Source: Allomuricauda sp. NBRC 101325
GTDB lineage: Bacteria; Bacteroidota; Bacteroidia; Flavobacteriales; Flavobacteriaceae
DNA length: 64,000 nucleotides
Assembly: GCF_030268205.1 (NCBI RefSeq)
Contig: NZ_BSQF01000002.1
Coordinates: 558,001 to 622,000, forward strand
Reading direction: 5' to 3'
Shown here: positions 16,157 through 24,505 of the stretch, piece by piece
Numbering within the stretch: position 1 is the first letter of the stretch
How the letters are laid out: every line of letters begins with the position of its first letter
Notes under the pieces: generated by a model
What the model was told of the DNA's origin: nothing
Database searches by the model: none
What the model saw: only the letters and a program-made list of their open reading frames with translations
Program-made: the position numbers and the translations under genes

Positions 16157-17197
16157 TTAAACCAAGGAGTTGATACAATTGACCAGTTTAAGGATGTCTT
16201 CCTTTTGATGATAGGCACTCAATACGATTCTGCTGACCAGTGGGCCTGATTCATCGGGGTACCTAAAATTGGTAAAAAGAAACCCTTCTGTCTCCAAAGA
16301 TTTGGCCATTGCGTCATCGGTAAACTCAAAAGTGGGGTGCCCATCCAAATGATCGAAAAATTGTGGATGCTTTAATAGGTTTTTGAAAGTAAAATAATTT
16401 TCTCTCAATTTTTCCAATTGTTCTGAATAAATATCTTGGGCATTCAATAGTGTTCCCAAAAATGATGGCATGGCAGGACTTGCCCCACCATAAAAAGCAG
16501 TGCTTTTTAAGGCCTGAATATCCTCTTCATTCCCAAAAATAGCTCCAGCTTGAATTCCCATTGCTTTGCCCAAAGAGCAGCATACCAAAAGTTTGGCAGG
16601 ATTCAGTGCTTTTAAAGATTGAAAAGCTCCATTTCCAGATGCGCCAACTACGCCAATTCCATGGGAATCATCCCCAATCAAAATTACTTTATCCAAGGGA
16701 AGTTGTTGCAATGCTTCAAAATTTGGAAACATAGCTTCCTCAAAATCAATGGTGTCAAAAAGAACAACAGGAGTTTTGTCCATCGTAATTTCAGATTGTA
16801 CACTTTCTTTTAATGATACAATTGAATTTACTTTTGTGACGCCTTGGGTATGTAAGGCAACGTGGGAGTTTGGAGTAGCAAATAATGCAAGGCCTTGTTT
16901 TAAATAGGTTTGAATAAGCAATTGTGCTGCCAAATATCCAGAAGACATGGTCAAGCAGGCTTCACTGCCCACCCATTGGGCCATATAATTTTCCGCTTTT
17001 GAATACACCTCCAAGGATACATTGGATTTTCTGGATGCTCCGTATTGCAATCCGTACAGTTCCATCTGTTGGACAAACAAAGTTTTAAAAGGCGGGTAAT
17101 CCTGAACACCCAAATAGGCTGTACCTCCAAAATAGAGATAGGGTTTGCCGTCAACAATTACTTCCCGATTTGGTATGTGGGGTAAATTGTGGGCCAT
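16157..17197 (-). CDS. PLP-dependent aminotransferase/acyltransferase of the 8-amino-7-oxononanoate synthase type
   Basis: A 346-residue fold-type I PLP enzyme. DDSHGIGVVG (about 176-185) matches the D-D-x-H-G-x-G signature of alpha-oxoamine synthases, and Lys211 in SLGKAMG should bind PLP. It is shorter than true BioF or KBL enzymes (about 390) and begins directly at the glycine-rich strand. Its ATG overlaps the stop of the dipeptide epimerase gene by one base (TAATG), so the two are translationally coupled. That pairing suggests a role with amino acids or peptides released from the wall and not biotin synthesis, which is inference. The substrate is unknown. Confidence 0.82.
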   Translation of the reverse strand: MAHNLPHIPNREVIVDGKPYLYFGGTAYLGVQDYPPFKTLFVQQMELYGLQYGASRKSNVSLEVYSKAENYMAQWVGSEACLTMSSGYLAAQLLIQTYLKQGLALFATPNSHVALHTQGVTKVNSIVSLKESVQSEITMDKTPVVLFDTIDFEEAMFPNFEALQQLPLDKVILIGDDSHGIGVVGASGNGAFQSLKALNPAKLLVCCSLGKAMGIQAGAIFGNEEDIQALKSTAFYGGASPAMPSFLGTLLNAQDIYSEQLEKLRENYFTFKNLLKHPQFFDHLDGHPTFEFTDDAMAKSLETEGFLFTNFRYPDESGPLVSRIVLSAYHQKEDILKLVNCINSLV

Positions 17198-18207
17198 TAC
17201 AATAATTGAATACCACTACCGGGTAATTCTGGAAAAATGACTTCGCCGTTTTCCAAAATGGACACACCACTGGCAATATCTTCCTTTAAAAGCATGGCAC
17301 CATCCATATCCACGTAATCCAATTGTGGAAGAAGTTGCGCTATGGCCGAAATACCTACCGAAGATTCGGTCATGCAACCCACCATCAATTGAAGTCCCAA
17401 TTCGCGCCCTTTTTTGATCATGCGTCGAGCAGGGGTAAGGCCACCGCATTTGGTCAATTTAATATTGATGCCATGAAAATAGGGGCCACATTTTTCTACA
17501 TCCGATTCAACAATACAACTTTCATCAGCGATTACTGGCAAAACAGATTGCGCACGAACCAATTTCATGCCTTCCCAATCATCGGCCTTTAAGGGTTGTT
17601 CCAAAAACTCCACCCCAAGTTCCTTCAGGATTGGCGCATTTTTAATGGTTTCTTCAGCCGTCCAAGCGGTGTTGGCATCTATTCTGAAAATCGCATCTGT
17701 ATGTTTTCGAAGTTCTTTTACAATGGCAACATCTTCTTTGGTGCCCAATTTAATTTTGTAAACGGGCCACGGTTTCTCTTTGAGTTTCTCCACCATTTTA
17801 TCAATGCTGGCAATACCGATGGTGTAATTGGTGGTAGGGTAGTGGCTGTTATCTGTGCCCCAGATTTCGTATAAGGGTTTCCCATGTAGTTTGCCATAAA
17901 GGTCATTTGCTGCCAAATCCAAAGCGCAAAGGGTAAACTTATGAAGACCCATGGTCTCCAAATGAGCATAAAAGTTCTCTGGCGAGTCCAACTCATAATT
18001 TTCAATGGCAGCTCGATTTGATTCAATTTCTGCCATCATTTTTTCGATGGTAATACCGTAATACGGATTCGAAGTTGCCTCTCCGTATCCCGTTTTTCCA
18101 TCATGGGATAAACAAACAATTAAAGTGTCCTGTTCATCACGCGATTCTCTGGAAATGGTAAAAGTATGGGCCAGTTTTAAGGTGTATTTTTTTAAGGCTA
18201 TCTGCAT
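17197..18207 (-). CDS. Dipeptide epimerase (L-Ala-D/L-Glu epimerase type, enolase superfamily)
   Basis: A 336-residue member of the mandelate racemase/muconate lactonising branch of the enolase superfamily. The acid/base pair K151-x-K153 (VYKIKLG), metal ligands Asp177 (FRIDANTAW), Glu203 (FLEQPL) and Asp228 (VIADES), and the second base Lys250 (NIKLTKCGG) are all present. In E. coli the related YcjG epimerises L-Ala-D-Glu from murein tripeptide so the amino acids can be reused. The gene opens a two-gene unit with the AONS-like enzyme. Other dipeptides are possible, since specificity in this family varies. Confidence 0.88.
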   Translation of the reverse strand: MQIALKKYTLKLAHTFTISRESRDEQDTLIVCLSHDGKTGYGEATSNPYYGITIEKMMAEIESNRAAIENYELDSPENFYAHLETMGLHKFTLCALDLAANDLYGKLHGKPLYEIWGTDNSHYPTTNYTIGIASIDKMVEKLKEKPWPVYKIKLGTKEDVAIVKELRKHTDAIFRIDANTAWTAEETIKNAPILKELGVEFLEQPLKADDWEGMKLVRAQSVLPVIADESCIVESDVEKCGPYFHGINIKLTKCGGLTPARRMIKKGRELGLQLMVGCMTESSVGISAIAQLLPQLDYVDMDGAMLLKEDIASGVSILENGEVIFPELPGSGIQLL

Positions 18208-18314
18208 GGGTCAAATTAAATTGAGTCCAGCTAAGATAGGATATCGGACAAACATAGTAAAGACAAAAGCCCACTGAAAATTCAGCGGGCCATTGCATAT
18301 TAAAGGGAATTGGA

Positions 18315-19037
18315 TTAGTATTTGCTAACGCTTCCTGATACCGATTTTTTGGTTTGTACGCTAGGATCTCCTGAGTACTTAATATCGGCTCCACTGCTTG
18401 CATCAGCCACCAAAGATTCGGAAACATTTACCGAAATATCGGCACCGCTACTGGCGTCGGCGTTACATCTTTTTACCATTAAATCTCTAGCCTTGATGTC
18501 GGAACCGCTGCTGGCATCGGCATAAAGCACCTCAGCTCTACCGGAAACCCGAATATCGGCCCCGCTGCTACAGTCTGCAGAAACCTCTCCGGCAACAAGC
18601 TCTACCTGAAGGTCTGCACCGCTACTGGCATCAAGATCTATTCTTTCAGATTCAATTACATTTTGTGCGATAAGGTCTGCTCCACTGGAACTTTCCAAAC
18701 CTGAAACATCAGGTAGGGTCACGTAGACGTTCTTGGTGGCACGGCCAATGTTTTCAATGGCATGGATTTTCAATTTTCCATCCCTAACATCCGTTCCAAT
18801 AAGGTCGATGATGTTTTCATCGGCCTCCACCGAAATTTTGTATTCGGAACCTTGGGTCACAAATACGTCGATACCTTCAGAGGCGGAAACAACAGTGAAG
18901 TTGCCATCCACGTTTCGGGTTTCTTCAACCACCTGTCCGTTTCCGGTTTTGCCGTTACCAAAATTCATGTCCATCATACATGAGGAGGCAAATAAAGATA
19001 ATAGAACTGTGATGGCTAATCTTGCTAGTGTTGTCAT
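18315..19037 (-). CDS. DUF2807 (GIN domain) lipoprotein with SSGAD repeats
   Basis: A 240-residue putative lipoprotein: the N-terminal stretch ends LFASSCMMD with a lipobox Cys at about residue 20. The rest is the DUF2807 adhesin-like beta-helix, with VDGNFTVVSASEGIDVFVTQG at its start. Six turns carry a near-identical Ser-Ser-Gly-Ala/Ser-Asp motif (ESSSGADL, DASSGADL, DCSSGADI, DASSGSDI and two DASSGADI), which should stack as one ladder face. It is the last gene of a padR-pspC-DUF2807 group. The family often accompanies PspC proteins in Bacteroidota and may sense or bind at the envelope; the function is unproven. Confidence 0.85.
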   Translation of the reverse strand: MTTLARLAITVLLSLFASSCMMDMNFGNGKTGNGQVVEETRNVDGNFTVVSASEGIDVFVTQGSEYKISVEADENIIDLIGTDVRDGKLKIHAIENIGRATKNVYVTLPDVSGLESSSGADLIAQNVIESERIDLDASSGADLQVELVAGEVSADCSSGADIRVSGRAEVLYADASSGSDIKARDLMVKRCNADASSGADISVNVSESLVADASSGADIKYSGDPSVQTKKSVSGSVSKY

Positions 19038-19058
19038 GATTGTTGTTTTTTGTGCTCG

Positions 19059-19086
19059 GCTTGGCTGGGTTTCTTTACAGCCAAGC
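19059..19086. other. Hairpin in the leader of the DUF2807 gene
   Basis: GCTTGGCTG 19059-19067 pairs with CAGCCAAGC 19078-19086, a perfect 9-bp stem with a 10-base loop. It lies 22 bases ahead of the DUF2807 start and behind pspC on the minus strand. There is no T run, so attenuation or mRNA stabilisation is more likely than termination. Confidence 0.5.
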
Positions 19087-19220
19087 AGGGCGATTGTTTT
19101 TGATTGATATAGTTGTTTTTAGATTGATACTGAACATAAATTCAGTGTAAATGTCTAATGTTATAATTGTTTTAGGTAGTAAAAGCGACCGAATTGATGA
19201 ATTTCGTTACCCAGTTGTAA

Positions 19221-20948
19221 TTAATCCTTTGCTTTTACCTTAATTCCGTCTTCATTGATTTTCATTTGAAACGAATCGGTCTCATCCTTAAGGTCGATAT
19301 CGATACCATCTTCATTAATGATGATCTTGTTCTTGCCGTGAGTGTCTTCTTCATCGTCATTTTCTGGACAGTTTTGACATTTTAATTCGCCATCTCTATC
19401 CATTTTCCAAGTATGACCGATGATGCTGCTACGGTAATAATCTTTGTCGTTGCTAATTCCTCGTCCAATATGACCCCTGGTTGATTCCTCAAAGCGAACC
19501 ACAGTTCCTTCGGGAATGTGAATGGTGGTGGTCACTTCTTGGTGTCTTGCCTTATTGGAAACATCAGTGATCAGATATTCATCCAAGATAATTTGGTTGC
19601 CAACCACCTCATAACCATAAACAATGTTCTTGGCCCTGTCACGAGCAGCCAAGGAAGTGCTTCCATTGGCATCTTTTCGCACGGTAATGATTACCAAACT
19701 GTCCTCTGACTTTTTCATTTTGATTTCAACGTCATCAGAAATAAGGATTCTTTTGTCGTTTTCATCATAGGTAAAGGTCATTCTACCAAAATGTACATCC
19801 TCTCTGCTGTAGATGTATCCATTATCCTTCATTTTAATGACCAAGGTATCCGTTGGATTTTCAAAAGTTACTTGTTCTTGCTCGTGGATGCTTCCCGTAT
19901 TGGAAAACTCGGCTGCCTGACGGACTCCAAAGGCAATCAACAGTCCTACAGAGATCAGCCAGAGTCCCAATAGAGAGAATTTGGCAATGTTTCCTATTGA
20001 TTTTAAATTGGTTACCAAAATCTTCAACCCTAAATACAAAAGGAAGAAGAATGGAATGCCGACTGCGAAGAACAACAGAACGGAAACCAACCAAACCGGT
20101 GCTCCGGTGGTGTTCACAATTTCATAGAAATCCACTCCCGGAAAATGAACCAGGTCGAACATTCCTACTGTGAACAGTCCAAAGAACAACCCCACTAAAG
20201 TGGCCGCACCAATAATGATCAACAATATGCCAACGAACTTGCCGATAATCTTGAACAGAAACATGATAATGTCCCCGATGGTATCAAAAAAGGTCTTGGA
20301 GCCGCTTTTTACTTTGTCGCCCACTTTTTCATAGTCGACACTTTTAACCTTGTCTGCAACATCATCAAACCCCTCTTTGACCTTGCGTTCTATATTGCTG
20401 ATGTTGATAGGCTCTCCCCGCATGTCCAATTTTTGCGAGGTGGTAATGGCTTCGGGTACCAATATCCAAAGTAGGATATAGGCAATTAACCCAAAACCAC
20501 TGGTAAATACGGCCAACAGGATAAAGATCAATCGAATCCAAAGCGCGTCGATACCTAAATAATGTTCCAAACCGGCACAAACACCACCGATATATTTGTG
20601 TTCGATATCCCGGTACAGTTTTTTACCTTTTGGTGCACTGCTTTGGGTGTGTGATTTTTTGGGTTCGTCCTCAAAAATATCTTCATCTACCATATAATCT
20701 TCTGGCTGCCCCATAACGTTTATCACTTGATCTACTTCTTTATGGGTGATCACTTGGCGCTCGTTTTCCATTTTTTCAAGGAAGAGCTCTGCGATCCTGG
20801 CCTCTATATCGGCAATGATCTCGTCGCTGCCCGCAGTACCCGCAAAGGATCGTTTTATGGACTCGAGGTACCGTCTCAGCTTGTTATACGCGTCGTCGTC
20901 TATGTGAAAGAGCGTATTGGCTAAATTTATATTTACTGTCTTGTTCAT
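19221..20948 (-). CDS. PspC domain membrane protein
   Basis: A 575-residue membrane protein. Residues 1-110 include a cytosolic helical region with EIIADIEARIAELFLEKM, typical of large flavobacterial PspC proteins. The PspC domain itself (about 114-175) reads KKLYRDIEHKYIGGVCAGLEHYLG and contains one hydrophobic hairpin. Three further membrane segments follow around residues 235-345, then an exported beta-rich C-terminus with a CxxC pair (LKCQNCPEND). PspC proteins respond to envelope stress in enterobacteria. The gene starts 10 bases after padR, so PadR probably controls it, and the DUF2807 gene follows. The C-terminal half resembles DUF4097/GIN-like sheet repeats only loosely. Confidence 0.88.
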   Translation of the reverse strand: MNKTVNINLANTLFHIDDDAYNKLRRYLESIKRSFAGTAGSDEIIADIEARIAELFLEKMENERQVITHKEVDQVINVMGQPEDYMVDEDIFEDEPKKSHTQSSAPKGKKLYRDIEHKYIGGVCAGLEHYLGIDALWIRLIFILLAVFTSGFGLIAYILLWILVPEAITTSQKLDMRGEPINISNIERKVKEGFDDVADKVKSVDYEKVGDKVKSGSKTFFDTIGDIIMFLFKIIGKFVGILLIIIGAATLVGLFFGLFTVGMFDLVHFPGVDFYEIVNTTGAPVWLVSVLLFFAVGIPFFFLLYLGLKILVTNLKSIGNIAKFSLLGLWLISVGLLIAFGVRQAAEFSNTGSIHEQEQVTFENPTDTLVIKMKDNGYIYSREDVHFGRMTFTYDENDKRILISDDVEIKMKKSEDSLVIITVRKDANGSTSLAARDRAKNIVYGYEVVGNQIILDEYLITDVSNKARHQEVTTTIHIPEGTVVRFEESTRGHIGRGISNDKDYYRSSIIGHTWKMDRDGELKCQNCPENDDEEDTHGKNKIIINEDGIDIDLKDETDSFQMKINEDGIKVKAKD

Positions 20949-20957
20949 TTTTTGATT

Positions 20958-21287
20958 TTATATGGTGTTGGTTACCAGATTAACTGCATTTCTAAGTTCA
21001 TCCCAAGTGCCGTTGAGTTCTTTTAGGAACAAACGGCCTGTTTCCGTCAACGCGTAGTATTTACGTGGAGGCCCAGAGGTGGATTCTTCCCAACGGTAGT
21101 TGAGCAATCCCGCATTCTTTAGCCTTGTGAGCAATGGGTATATGGTACCTTCCACTACTAGCATCTTTGCGTCTTTTAGGGCATCAAGAATTTCAGAGGC
21201 ATACTTGTCGTCATCCTTTAGGATAGACAAGATGCAGTACTCTAGAACCCCCTTGCGCATTTGTGCTTTTGTGTTTTCTATGTTCAT
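20958..21287 (-). CDS. PadR family transcriptional regulator
   Basis: A 109-residue winged-helix repressor of the PadR-s1 type: an N-terminal GVLEYCILSILKDDDKYASEIL helix, VVEGTIYPLLTRLKNAGLL as recognition helix and wing, then PRKYYALTETGRLFL. It leads the unit padR-pspC-DUF2807 and probably represses it until an envelope signal arrives. A perfect 6-3-6 inverted repeat lies 22 bases upstream of its start and is a natural candidate operator. Confidence 0.92.
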   Translation of the reverse strand: MNIENTKAQMRKGVLEYCILSILKDDDKYASEILDALKDAKMLVVEGTIYPLLTRLKNAGLLNYRWEESTSGPPRKYYALTETGRLFLKELNGTWDELRNAVNLVTNTI

Positions 21288-21308
21288 AATTTCATGGTTC
21301 TAATTTTG

Positions 21309-21323
21309 CCGAACAAGGTTCGG
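21309..21323. promoter_or_regulatory. Inverted repeat upstream of padR (possible operator)
   Basis: CCGAAC-AAG-GTTCGG is a perfect palindrome with a 3-base spacer at a position where it could overlap the padR promoter or the transcript start. Binding by PadR is inferred; the repeat does not match the ATGT-N8-ACAT form known for some PadR proteins. Confidence 0.4.
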
Positions 21324-21350
21324 ATTCTGATTTACTGTTCGTTTTTGATT

Positions 21351-21394
21351 CGCCTCCACTCCATTCCCCTGAATTGGGCAGGGGAGTGGAAGCG
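21351..21394. other. Large imperfect hairpin between padR and the DUF4440 gene
   Basis: TCCACT 21355-21360 and CCCCTG 21366-21371 pair with CAGGGG 21379-21384 and AGTGGA 21385-21390, with a 5-base bulge and three more outer pairs. It probably ends the upstream minus-strand unit, though the following T run is weak. The adjoining 21395-21518 is low-complexity TGATTGAT-rich sequence. Confidence 0.45.
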
Positions 21395-21518
21395 GCTTTT
21401 TGATTGATGATGTTTGATTGTTTTTTTTCGTTTTTTGATTGTTGATTAAACTCCAGTTCTTTTGATTGATAATGGTTGTGGAGGTGATGAATCTCCTATA
21501 ATGATTGATGATAAATAT

Positions 21519-22313
21519 TTATTCTTTTTGGGCTTCGTCTACAACTTTATAGTTTTCAATAATCTGCATTTTTTCTATGTTACCATTTTCTGAGGCTACA
21601 AACTTGAATTCAACGGGTCTTTCTTTCATAAAGAATGTGTCTTCTGTTTTTGGGTAAATGGTCGCCTGCATTTTTTTCGTTATCAGTAATAATGCCCCAC
21701 TTTCTTTTTTAATTTCAACGGTTCCCACTTGAGGTGAGCAATAATTTCCTTCGTACCTGTTCAATATATCATCGGCTACCGCAATTGCCTTGGTGGTTTC
21801 GCCATCCACCATTAAATGGTGATCATAACTCAATTCCCGTTTTATTTTCCAAGTTCCATCTACAAGCACCCAAACGTGGGTAAACTTTGCGATATCTCCT
21901 TTTTGGTACTCTTTTTTGTCGTTCAAAAATTCAAACCTATGAACTCCATGCTGAACAGCTCCGTAGATTACCCCGTCTTTTTTAAGTGGATAAACCTCAA
22001 GACTACCCTCAATTAATATTCTTTTTGAATATTGCGGTGCTAAAGGGTCTCTTTTAGCACAGTCTTCGCGGGTTGGATTTAAAAACTCATCCCTTCCTTC
22101 TGTGAATCCACCTTTGTCATGATAAAATTCGAAGTCTTCTGTGAACAAAGATTCCATGGTCGCTACATCACATCTGTTAAAAGCGGCATCGAACAACAAA
22201 CTATCCTTGGATTTCAGGGTCAAATAAAGGGCTGATGTTTCTGGCTCTTGTGCATTCACAGAGAAAGACAGTAACAGTGCGAAGCATCCAAATATGTAAA
22301 CAAATTGCTTCAT
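21519..22313 (-). CDS. Exported NTF2-like (DUF4440/SnoaL-type) protein
   Basis: A 264-residue protein with a signal peptide (MKQFVYIFGCFALLLSFSVNA). Residues about 30-155 resemble a DUF4440/SnoaL NTF2-like cone: LLFDAAFNRCDVATMESLFTED is the usual opening and KFTHVWVLVDGTWKIKRELSYDHH the usual closing strand. The remaining 90 residues (YEGNYCSPQVGTVEIKKE onward) form a separate beta-rich domain. The start overlaps the stop of the DUF4870 gene by one base (TAATG), so the two are coupled. Enzymatic activity is not evident. Confidence 0.82.
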   Translation of the reverse strand: MKQFVYIFGCFALLLSFSVNAQEPETSALYLTLKSKDSLLFDAAFNRCDVATMESLFTEDFEFYHDKGGFTEGRDEFLNPTREDCAKRDPLAPQYSKRILIEGSLEVYPLKKDGVIYGAVQHGVHRFEFLNDKKEYQKGDIAKFTHVWVLVDGTWKIKRELSYDHHLMVDGETTKAIAVADDILNRYEGNYCSPQVGTVEIKKESGALLLITKKMQATIYPKTEDTFFMKERPVEFKFVASENGNIEKMQIIENYKVVDEAQKE

Positions 22314-22795
22314 TATTTAATGAATTTGATGGAGAATGGATATTTGAAATATTCGCCTTCGTTGGTTTTAATAGTGGCCAAAATGGTGAAAACAATGTTC
22401 ACAACGGCCAATCCTACCTGAAACACTCCCGAAATACCTACGGGCCAGAACAAACGTCCAAATCTAAAGTCGTCACTGTCTATATGGATGTTCAAATTGT
22501 TGATGTCGCTCAATCTGTGAAACCCAAACAGGTCCCAATCGAACAAATCGGGCCAAAACCCAATAAAGAATGGAATAGTGATCAAGCCCGCAATGATGGA
22601 ATACAGCAACATACTTATTTGAAAGTTTAGGGCTTGCTTTCCATTGTAATCCACAAAGCCATGTTCCTTTTTATTGGCGGTCCACAAGATCAAGGGAAGT
22701 ATAAAATTTCCGAAGGGCATAAAATACTTCGAGAAGGTAGACGCGTGTATGATCGCGGATAAATTTCTTTCGTGTTTGGTTAATGTTGATTCCAT
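22313..22795 (-). CDS. DUF4870 family membrane protein
   Basis: A 160-residue membrane protein with the DUF4870 pattern: ERNLSAIIHASTFSKYFMPFGNFILPLILW as first segment, then the conserved FVDYNGKQALNFQISMLLYSIIAG, and a last hydrophobic helix VGLAVVNIVFTILATIKTNEGE. The central insertion with WPDLFDWDLFGFHRLSD is unusually long and acidic. Upstream on its strand are two A-rich CAATCAAAAA stretches directly before the ATG, typical of Bacteroidota initiation regions. Function is unknown; it is coupled to the secreted NTF2-like gene. Confidence 0.85.
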   Translation of the reverse strand: MESTLTKHERNLSAIIHASTFSKYFMPFGNFILPLILWTANKKEHGFVDYNGKQALNFQISMLLYSIIAGLITIPFFIGFWPDLFDWDLFGFHRLSDINNLNIHIDSDDFRFGRLFWPVGISGVFQVGLAVVNIVFTILATIKTNEGEYFKYPFSIKFIK

Positions 22796-22962
22796 TTTTG
22801 ATTGCTGTTTTTTGATTGTAAAAGGGTTTACCTATTAGCTTACCATGCAAATATATATCCAAAAGATGGTACTATGCAAAACAAAGTACTATAAATTAAC
22901 ATATCATTAACAATTATAAATCACTTCATTTTGACTATTTTTAAGCCAATTAAACAAACGAT

Positions 22963-23418
22963 ATGGCACTCACACCCAGTAAAATCAACATATTTACCTT
23001 TTTAAAGTTACCATCTGCTTGGTGGACGGGTATTCGATTGAAATATATTGATGAACAAAAGGCGATTACCACAGTGAAGCATCGCTGGGTGAATCAAAAT
23101 CCATTTAAATCCATGTTTTGGGCCGTTCAAGGAATGGCGGCTGAGCTAAGTACAGGAGCTTTGGTAATGAACGAAATCCAAAAAAGCGGCAAAAAAGTGT
23201 CCATGTTAGTGGCCAACAACAAAGCCACCTTTACCAAAAAGGCGACCGGAAGAATCAATTTTACTTGTGAGGATGGCGAACAAATAGCCGTCGCAATTCA
23301 AAAAACAGTAGATACAGGAGAAGGGCAAACCTGTTGGATGAAATCTGTTGGTGTTAATAAAGATGGCGTTGAGGTTTCCACTTTTCATTTTGAGTGGACG
23401 GTGAAGGTTAAAGGATAA
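22963..23418 (+). CDS. DUF4442 hotdog-fold protein (PaaI-like thioesterase relative)
   Basis: A 151-residue cytosolic protein of DUF4442, a hotdog-fold family related to acyl-CoA thioesterases. Typical features are the basic N-terminus, KLPSAWWTGIRLKYIDE, HRWVNQNPFKSMFWAVQGMAAELSTGALV (helix of the hotdog) and FHFEWTVKVKG at the end. No firm substrate can be given. It is followed by an AIM24-family gene 100 bases downstream, with its own leader. Confidence 0.82.
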   Translation: MALTPSKINIFTFLKLPSAWWTGIRLKYIDEQKAITTVKHRWVNQNPFKSMFWAVQGMAAELSTGALVMNEIQKSGKKVSMLVANNKATFTKKATGRINFTCEDGEQIAVAIQKTVDTGEGQTCWMKSVGVNKDGVEVSTFHFEWTVKVKG

Positions 23419-23518
23419 AGGTTTTGGGTAAAGGGTAAAAGTTAGGCTGGATTCAATTCAAGTGTAACAAAACCATACTTCTTTCTACTTATAATAGAAA
23501 TCAAAAAACATCTAAAAA

Positions 23519-24319
23519 ATGAACGCACACGAAATAGATTACCACATTTACGGCGAAGAAATGCAATATGTGGAAATAGAACTGGATCCACAAGAAGCTG
23601 TTGTTGCCGAGGCTGGCAGTTTTATGATGATGGATTCCGATATAAAAATGGATACCATTTTTGGGGATGGTTCCAATCAAGATACTGGAGTATTGGGCAA
23701 GTTGTTTTCTGCAGGTAAACGTTTGCTTACAGGTGAAAGCCTTTTTATGACCGCTTTTTTGAATATTGGTCATGGGAAAAAACAGGTAAGCTTTGCTTCG
23801 CCCTATCCCGGGAAAATTGTTCCGATTGATCTTTCAGAGAAAGGGGGTAAGTTCATTTGTCAAAAAGATGCCTTTTTATGTGCTGCCAAAGGCGTTTCCG
23901 TTGGGATAGAATTCTCCAGACGGTTAGGTCGCGGTTTTTTCGGTGGAGAAGGTTTCATAATGCAAAAGTTGGAAGGTGATGGAATGGCCTTTGTACATGC
24001 AGGGGGTACCATGGCGAAAAAAGTATTGGGCCCAGGAGAGGTGTTGAAAGTTGACACCGGTTGTATTGTGGGTTTTTCCCAAACCGTGGATTACGATATT
24101 GAATTTATCGGTGGTATCCGCAACACTGTTTTTGGAGGAGAGGGACTTTTCTTTGCAACACTTCGCGGCCCTGGAACCGTTTATATTCAATCCTTGCCGT
24201 TTAGTAGATTGGCCAGCCGTGTTTGGGCCGCTGCACCTCGTGGTGGCGGAAAAGACAAGGGCGAAGGCAGCATCTTGGGCGGTCTTGGCGACTTGTTGGA
24301 TGGTGATAATAGATTTTAA
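23519..24319 (+). CDS. AIM24/TIGR00266 family protein
   Basis: A 266-residue beta-rich protein of the AIM24 (TIGR00266) family: [29 protein letters not shown] at the start, [11 protein letters not shown] and GKIVPIDLS in the middle, and [36 protein letters not shown] at the end. It has no signal peptide. The fold is a double-stranded helix like the tryptophan attenuator-binding protein TRAP. The Gly-rich tail [21 protein letters not shown] is typical. Cellular role is not established. Confidence 0.9.
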   Translation: MNAHEIDYHIYGEEMQYVEIELDPQEAVVAEAGSFMMMDSDIKMDTIFGDGSNQDTGVLGKLFSAGKRLLTGESLFMTAFLNIGHGKKQVSFASPYPGKIVPIDLSEKGGKFICQKDAFLCAAKGVSVGIEFSRRLGRGFFGGEGFIMQKLEGDGMAFVHAGGTMAKKVLGPGEVLKVDTGCIVGFSQTVDYDIEFIGGIRNTVFGGEGLFFATLRGPGTVYIQSLPFSRLASRVWAAAPRGGGKDKGEGSILGGLGDLLDGDNRF

Positions 24320-24358
24320 TATTTTAGGGGTTAGTAGTCAGGAGAGCCGAGGCTCAAA

Positions 24359-24417
24359 GTCATTCTGAACGAAGTGAAGAATCTCTATAGGTAAAGCCTT
24401 GACTTCGCTCAGAATCA
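24359..24417. repeat. Intergenic inverted repeat of the CATTCTGA-CGAAGT type
   Basis: GTCATTCTGAACGAAGTGAAGAATC at its left arm faces GACTTCGCTCAGAATCA (24401-24417); the arms agree at 14 of 17 positions when one is reversed. The word TTCTGAGCGAAG followed by AAGAATC is a common dispersed intergenic sequence in flavobacteria. Only one copy is present in this window. Confidence 0.5.
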
Positions 24418-24505
24418 GTATGAGTAAAAAACGCCGAACTCCAAGAATCTAACCATCCAAAAATCCGACATCTGAATTCTGAAAAAATTCATTTCTTTTG
24501 TGGGT

